Of a DNA stretch of 38,648 nucleotides, positions 34,785-38,648 are shown piece by piece. Made by a program: the position numbers and the translations under genes. The notes beneath the pieces were generated by a model. That model was not told the DNA's origin and ran no database searches. It worked only from the letters and a program-made list of their open reading frames with translations. The stretch's first letter is position 1. The number at the start of each line of letters is the position of its first letter. The stretch spans positions 1 through 38,648 of the forward strand of contig JAFWRA010000121.1 of the NCBI GenBank assembly GCA_017508895.1, read 5' to 3'. This DNA is from Bacteroidales bacterium (lineage in GTDB: Bacteria; Bacteroidota; Bacteroidia; Bacteroidales; F082).

Positions 34785-35630
34785 TTATTTCTTCATCTCA
34801 TCAATCTGCTTCTGCAAGTCAATGACATAGCGTGCCAGTTCCTCTACTTTTTCCAAAAGGATGGCATTCATCTGGCCAAGATCAACATCGCCTTGTTCTT
34901 CCACTTCGCTTGCAGAGGGCACGCCCGGCAAATGCTTGTTGGCTTTCACATAGGCATCGAGTTCTTTCAAATTCATTAATTTGTAATTCTCGCCGAAGAC
35001 ATAGTCAGGCCAACAGTCGGGACTTGTACACACATGCACCTCTTTTGCCAAAACCTTGCCATTCACCGAAAACTTCGCTGGAGGCTCATTCGTGCCAACA
35101 CCCACATTTCCATTATCGGCAAGAAAAAGAACATTATTCATAAAGCCACCGCCTGTGTTGTAGGGTTTCCAGAAGTTCAACCCATAGCCTTCATCTTCAT
35201 TTCCCACATATTCAATGCCCCATTTGCCGTAGGGATTGGTCGAAGTAGGTTCATCGCCAAACAAGATAGATCCATTTGCAGAGCCCGGGGCTCTTTCGGA
35301 AGATGCCGAAATCAAGATATTACCTTCAACCACATGCAACATCTGCAACGGCGATGTCGTGTTAATACCTATCGAACCACCCGCATCTATATAAATGCGG
35401 TCTGTATTGTTAGTGCAAATACGGACAGGAAAGGCATTAGTTGAGCCTAACATATTCCCACTTGTGAGAGACAACAAGTTTCCGTCTCTATACCATAACT
35501 TTTGTTCAATAATTGGAGTAACCGGATCCGTGCCCGACCCAATTCCATTGGGGCTGTCTTGCGCCTGCAAGCTGATTACAGCCGTCATGAAAACGGCCAT
35601 TGCCATCATAGTTAATTGTTTCTTTTTCAT
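34785..35630 (-). CDS. Secreted protein with tail-fibre-like repeats and conserved Bacteroidota C-terminus
   Basis: A 281-residue exported protein with signal peptide AVISLQAQ (residue 24). The middle has IGINTTSPLQMLHVVEGN and VGVGTNEPPAKFSVNGKV, motifs seen in trimeric fibre/beta-roll proteins. The end is the widespread C-terminal block WPDYVFGENYKLMNLKELDAYV, KHLPGVPSASEV, LLEKVEELARYVIDLQKQIDEM, finishing as a coiled coil. The block often occurs in large surface proteins, and here it is in a short one. It begins the minus-strand cluster ahead of the lipoprotein-C10 pair. Confidence 0.82.
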   Translation of the reverse strand: MKKKQLTMMAMAVFMTAVISLQAQDSPNGIGSGTDPVTPIIEQKLWYRDGNLLSLTSGNMLGSTNAFPVRICTNNTDRIYIDAGGSIGINTTSPLQMLHVVEGNILISASSERAPGSANGSILFGDEPTSTNPYGKWGIEYVGNEDEGYGLNFWKPYNTGGGFMNNVLFLADNGNVGVGTNEPPAKFSVNGKVLAKEVHVCTSPDCWPDYVFGENYKLMNLKELDAYVKANKHLPGVPSASEVEEQGDVDLGQMNAILLEKVEELARYVIDLQKQIDEMKK

Positions 35631-35685
35631 AGTTTTAACTTTTTAAATTCGACATTTTGTTTGTTTTTCGGGTGTCATGACGCTA

Positions 35686-35693
35686 CAAAATTA
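35686..35693 (-). promoter_or_regulatory. -7 box TAATTTTG for the secreted-protein cluster
   Basis: TAATTTTG on the minus strand, 55 nt before the ATG at 35630. The -33 element is not obvious. Confidence 0.4.
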
Positions 35694-35801
35694 CAACTTT
35701 TTATCGAATTACGATATATATTTAATGAGATTTTTGAATTATTTGTCCGATTACAAATCAAACTTATCAGAAATACATCTCCGGGAAGATTGTGATACCC
35801 T

Positions 35802-35842
35802 ATCCGTAACTCATAAAAAAACAGGGTTACGGATTAAGTATC
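35802..35842 (+). repeat. A-loop palindrome with TATC tag, copy 3' of the ATPase remnant
   Basis: ATCCGTAAC (35802-35810) and GTTACGGAT (35826-35834) are perfect inverses around a loop with seven A. TATC (35839-35842) follows the core GTTACGG by exactly 6 nt. Confidence 0.75.
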
Positions 35843-35848
35843 GCGATT

Positions 35849-36397
35849 TTAACGGTCAAACAGGTCGTCCATCGTCACCTCGGCTTGGACATCGCCGCTG
35901 TGCGAGTTTTGGCTTATTCCATAGGTGGTTATCATGGTGAGATGCAAGGCCTTGCGGGTGCGCGTCAGGTGCCGGAAAGTGGTCAGCCGACGGCGAAGCA
36001 AGACCTCATAATCCTTGTCGATAATGTAGGTGTCGTTAGCAAACTTCATCTCGCAAACATTGATAACCTCGTCGCGGCGGTCGATAAGCAAGTCGATTTG
36101 CGTACCTTTCCACTCGTTGCCGTCATTGTCGGTGAAGGTTGGGCACGACCACGAACACACATTGCTCAGCACCGCCTTGATGCCAATGGCTTCCTTGATT
36201 TGCGGGATGTGCTGCAAGCAAACCTGCTCGAAGGCATAGCCGCGCCACGTCATCCGCGACGGGTTCTCGCGCATATTGCTCCAAAAATGATGGTCCTGGC
36301 CGTTGTTGTTCGCCACGAAACGCAAGTGGAACAGACAGAACAAGTCAGTCAGTTGATACATCACATCGCGTTCGGTTTTTCCGAATGCCGTAAATTT
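35849..36397 (-). pseudogene. Remnant of an AAA/PD-(D/E)XK ATPase, C-terminal half only
   Basis: The homologous part begins at about KFTAFGKTERDVMYQLTDLFCLFHLRFV and continues through WRGYAFEQVCLQHI to GTQIDLLIDRRDEVINVCEMKF (PD-(D/E)XK Asp, Glu, Lys) and the C-terminus. It matches the C-terminal half of the gene at 1-809 in order and spacing. The ATP-binding N-terminal half is missing. Upstream the frame runs through two palindromic repeats (36420-36513), whose translation is not protein-like, so the break lies at the repeats. An in-frame ATG at 36361 could make a short product, but a functional gene is unlikely. It is bounded on both sides by the same repeat. Confidence 0.75.
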
Positions 36398-36419
36398 TCC
36401 ATATGAAATGTGATAGTCG

Positions 36420-36513
36420 CTCCGTAACTCAAAAAAAAATCGAGTTACGGAGTTATTATCAATAAATACATGCTCCGTAACGGCCAAAAAACTAGGGTTA
36501 CGGAGCTTGTATC
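36420..36513 (+). repeat. Two tandem A-loop palindromes with TATC tags
   Basis: Unit 1: arms CTCCGTAACTC (36420-36430) and GAGTTACGGAG (36442-36452), A9 loop, TATC 36457-36460. Unit 2: arms CTCCGTAAC (36473-36481) and GTTACGGAG (36497-36505), A6 loop, TATC 36510-36513. The units are 53 bp apart in the same orientation. Cores CCGTAAC/GTTACGG and the 6-nt gap to TATC match 35802-35842. Confidence 0.8.
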
Positions 36514-36553
36514 AATCGTTGCTGCTTGTAAAAACCGGCAAAAAAACTGCATC

Positions 36554-37906
36554 CTACAACACCGCCGCCATATACAAAGGCAAATAAACAATGTCGGTTC
36601 CCACTTTCACGTCGCCGTCATGCAGCACGAATGGCGTTGAGAGATAAGGTCCGTATTTCCTGATGCACTTCTCCAACGAGGTAAGCGAATATCTGTCACC
36701 GCTTTTCACTTCTATAGGCGAAATGTTGTGGCGATTGGTAATCTTCGATTTCCGTACCAAAAAGTCAATCTCCATGCGATCCTCGGCATCTTTGTTGTTC
36801 GACTTGCTGTAGAAAAACAACTTGTGCCCTGCCGCAACAAGCATTTGCGCCACAACGTTTTCCACCAACATCCCTTCGTTGGTTTCCAACTTGCCCAGCA
36901 TCATCTTCTGGTAGATTTCAACTGGCACTTGTCCCCTTTCATTGAAAGCATGGCTGACAAGCAGCCCCGTGTCGCCCATATAGCATTTCAGCGTGGTTCG
37001 GCTCTCGTTCAGGCGCAAGCCAAGGCTCGGTTCGGTTGCGTTGTAGCAGCAATTGACGATGCGAGCGTCGCTGAGCCAGAAAAATGCATCATCGTAATCG
37101 CGCATACGGGCGTCCGTACCAAGAGCCGAAAGCCGAAACTTTTTCTCGTGCTTTTGCAACTGTCCGGGAATCTCGTCGAAAATGGCTGTCACCTTGTTTT
37201 CAGCGTTATCGGCATATTTGTGAATATCATTCCGATAGAGCGTCAAGATTTGCCTTTTGACGGCTTCTACCTTACGAAAGTCCTGAGTCTCGATGTATCT
37301 CAACACGGCTTGAGGCATCCCCCCGACCACCATGTAAAGCCGAAACAAATCCATCGCCTTCCGATGCAACGCCTGACCAAGCGGCTGGCGTTTCGCATAG
37401 CAATCCTCAATATAAGGCATCAAGGTCTCGTTTCCCATGGCCCACAAGAACTCCTCAAAATCCATCGGGAACATGTCTACCGTTTCTTCTTCCGATGGTA
37501 TTACAATGTCTTTCACGTTCTTTTTGATGCTAATCAGCGAACCCGTCTCCATATAATCAAACCGTCCATCGGCCACAAGGAACTTAATGGCTTCTCGAGC
37601 GCGAGGGCAATCCTGCACCTCATCGAAAATGACGACCGACCGACGAGGTTTCAGCTGCTTGTTGTAATGCAATTGGAGATTCAACAGCAATTTGTCGAGG
37701 TCTTCCAAATACAAGTCAAACCACTCTTTTACATCCCTTGGCGCAAGACGAAAATTAATGAGCAAGTAATCGTCATACTCATTTCGGGCAAATTCCTCAA
37801 CAATAAAACTCTTACCTATACGCCGCGCTCCTTCCACCATCAATGCACTCGTTCCTTTGCTCACTTCCTTCCATTCAAGTAACTTGTTGTATATCTTTCG
37901 TTTCAT
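36554..37906 (-). CDS. AAA_14/DUF4143-type ATPase with PD-(D/E)XK-like C-terminal domain
   Basis: A 450-residue intact protein of usual length. Walker A is GARRIGKS (residues 26-33), Walker B VVIFDEVQD (about 90), sensor METGSLISI. An LRLY/MVVGGMPQAV helix region and a winged-helix middle (EIPGQLQKHEKKFRLS) follow. The C-terminal DUF4143 part is nuclease-like: GMLVENVVAQML, then MEIDFLVRK and PIEVKSG with the D...E-x-K triad. The function is not established; family members are scattered accessory genes in Bacteroidota and archaea. Its upstream region holds a 33-bp phased repeat array and a good promoter, suggesting autoregulation. It is a distant relative of the ATPases at 1-809 and 35849. 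Confidence 0.9.
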   Translation of the reverse strand: MKRKIYNKLLEWKEVSKGTSALMVEGARRIGKSFIVEEFARNEYDDYLLINFRLAPRDVKEWFDLYLEDLDKLLLNLQLHYNKQLKPRRSVVIFDEVQDCPRAREAIKFLVADGRFDYMETGSLISIKKNVKDIVIPSEEETVDMFPMDFEEFLWAMGNETLMPYIEDCYAKRQPLGQALHRKAMDLFRLYMVVGGMPQAVLRYIETQDFRKVEAVKRQILTLYRNDIHKYADNAENKVTAIFDEIPGQLQKHEKKFRLSALGTDARMRDYDDAFFWLSDARIVNCCYNATEPSLGLRLNESRTTLKCYMGDTGLLVSHAFNERGQVPVEIYQKMMLGKLETNEGMLVENVVAQMLVAAGHKLFFYSKSNNKDAEDRMEIDFLVRKSKITNRHNISPIEVKSGDRYSLTSLEKCIRKYGPYLSTPFVLHDGDVKVGTDIVYLPLYMAAVL

Positions 37907-37917
37907 AATAGTAATTT

Positions 37918-38031
37918 CACGTTTTTGAGGTTAAAAAACAGCCTATTTTTCACGTTTTTGACTTTAATTTCTGTGCAAAATTACACGTTTTTGAGGTTAT
38001 TGCAACACAAAAAACACACTTTTTTGAGGTT
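37918..38031 (-). repeat. Four direct repeats phased at exactly 33 bp
   Basis: CACGTTTTTGAGGTT at 37918, CACGTTTTTGACTTT at 37951, CACGTTTTTGAGGTT at 37984 and CACTTTTTTGAGGTT at 38017. Starts are 33 bp apart each time; the 18-nt spacers differ from each other. On the coding strand of the ATPase gene the unit reads AACCTCAAAAACGTG. Copy 1 ends 11 bases from the ATG. One copy lies between the -33 and -7 boxes. Confidence 0.92.
37976..38005 (-). promoter_or_regulatory. Promoter of the ATPase gene, within the repeat array
   Basis: TTG (38005-38003), 19 nt, then TAATTTTG (37983-37976) on the minus strand. Repeat copy 3 fills the spacer, copy 4 lies upstream of the -33 box and copies 2 and 1 downstream of the start site, as expected for operators. 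Confidence 0.75.
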
Positions 38032-38079
38032 TCGCAATTTTTGAAGAAGAAATCTTCGTGCCATTTTGTCAGTTTTTCG

Positions 38080-38087
38080 TATCTTTG
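38080..38087 (+). promoter_or_regulatory. -7 box TATCTTTG for pheT
   Basis: TATCTTTGCGG on the plus strand with a weak TTCG 21 nt upstream. The leader to the ATG is about 95 nt and contains two palindromes. Confidence 0.5.
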
Positions 38088-38101
38088 CGGCTTCATGGTC
38101 G

Positions 38102-38157
38102 GGAACTACTTCCGTAGTTCCATTTTCAAACTGCGGGACGCAGTTTGCGACAATGAA
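38102..38157 (+). repeat. Palindromes in the pheT leader, GCGGGACGC family
   Basis: GGAACTAC/GTAGTTCC (38102-38109, 38114-38121) and AAACTGCG/CGCAGTTT around GGA (38128-38146), then CGACAATGAA. The second element is the same 27-bp unit that is inserted in the ABC ATPase at 13041-13082. Confidence 0.75.
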
Positions 38158-38187
38158 ATAAATTGAAAATTAAATAAATACAATAAA

Positions 38188-38648
38188 ATGAAAATCTCCT
38201 ACAACTGGTTGAAACAATACGTCAACTGCGATTATCCGGCCGAGAAAGTCAGCGAACTGCTCACCTCCACGGGCCTCGAAGTGGAAGACCTCGAACGTTT
38301 TGAGTCGGTGAAGGGCGCCTTGAAAGGAGTCGTCGTGGGTAAAGTGCTCACCTGCATCGACCACCCCAACTCCGACCACCTGCATATCACCACCGTCGAC
38401 GTCGGCGGCGAAGAGCCCTTGCACATCGTGTGCGGCGCACCCAATGTAGCGGCTGGTCAGAAGGTGCTCGTAGCCACCATCAACACCGAGCTTTGGATTG
38501 GCGACGAACATATCACCATCAAGAAAGGCAAGATCCGTGGCGAAGTCTCGGAAGGCATGATTTGCGCCGAGGACGAGCTGCAACTCGGCACCTCGCACGA
38601 CGGCATCATGGTGCTGCCCGACGACTATGAAGTGGGCAAGCCCGCATC
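38188..38648 (+). CDS. pheT: Phenylalanyl-tRNA synthetase beta subunit, N-terminal part (cut by window end)
   Basis: 153 residues are visible. MKISYNWLKQYVNCDYPAEKVSELLTSTGLEVEDLE is the standard PheT start. A tRNA-binding OB domain follows (VVVGKVLTCIDHPNSDHLHITTVDVG, HIVCGAPNVAAGQKVLVA). KKGKIRGEVSEGMICAEDELQLG is also characteristic. It charges tRNA-Phe together with PheS. The start ATG is the first in frame after the leader palindromes. The frame is open to the window end. Confidence 0.95.
   Translation, partial: MKISYNWLKQYVNCDYPAEKVSELLTSTGLEVEDLERFESVKGALKGVVVGKVLTCIDHPNSDHLHITTVDVGGEEPLHIVCGAPNVAAGQKVLVATINTELWIGDEHITIKKGKIRGEVSEGMICAEDELQLGTSHDGIMVLPDDYEVGKPA

Noticed and set aside
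36728..37882. Long plus-strand ORF (384 codons)
   Set aside because: It is antisense to the clearly recognisable AAA_14/DUF4143-type ATPase, and its translation has no family features.
37918..38031. Four spaced repeats as a CRISPR array
   Set aside because: The repeat is only 15 bp and spacers 18 nt, there are no cas genes, and the array overlaps a promoter; an operator array fits better.

Overview
The window looks like a chromosome segment of a gut-type Bacteroidales bacterium (Bacteroidota). Four things support this. There are Bacteroidota-style promoters with a -7 box TAnnTTTG and few Shine-Dalgarno sites. Several proteins belong to the type IX secretion system (T9SS): an SprE/PorW-like lipoprotein and two proteins with C-terminal sorting domains. 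Many SPII lipoproteins have the KxKxC-type start usual in this phylum. There is also a DUF2975/XRE gene pair and a C10 (streptopain-type) protease. Both ends are cut inside genes: an AAA-ATPase at the left and pheT at the right.

Layout. 1-3557: the C-terminal half of an AAA/PD-(D/E)XK ATPase, an unknown acidic protein and a lipoprotein. 3596-8336: housekeeping genes udk, rsmI and tdk, mixed with an FMN-binding lipoprotein, a beta-barrel protein and a coiled-coil acidic protein. 8399-15115: a tiny secreted protein with a C-terminal sorting-like tail, CvpA, an M64 peptidase, a lipoprotein, a two-domain peptide ABC ATPase and an M49-like lipoprotein peptidase. 15242-18422: acyl-CoA dehydrogenase plus a biotin-dependent carboxylase alpha subunit. 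18707-18780: tRNA-Ala(GGC). 18820-27910: a long minus-strand gene run with a pseudokinase, SprE/PorW, bactofilin, FolE, FabD, a CtpA protease and a frameshifted AAA ATPase. 28221-35630: XRE/DUF2975, then a visibly AT-richer cluster of secreted proteins centred on a C10 protease with a T9SS tail. 35802-38031: a decayed ATPase relative and an intact AAA_14/DUF4143-type ATPase among striking repeats. 38188-end: pheT.

The most unusual content is repetitive. (1) Upstream of the intact ATPase (36554-37906), four copies of a 15-bp motif start exactly 33 bp apart and straddle a well-formed promoter. This looks like an operator or iteron array. (2) A family of palindromes with an A-run loop and a TATC tag exactly 6 nt after the right arm occurs once beside the first ATPase and three times around the decayed one. 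(3) Arrays of 7-bp units, several with a single-base interruption, fill six non-coding gaps. (4) A palindromic repeat containing GCGGGACGC lies between genes near pheT and is also inserted in frame, twice, in the ABC ATPase. The association of ATPases with cognate repeats is the best candidate for an undescribed system, but its function is not shown by the sequence.
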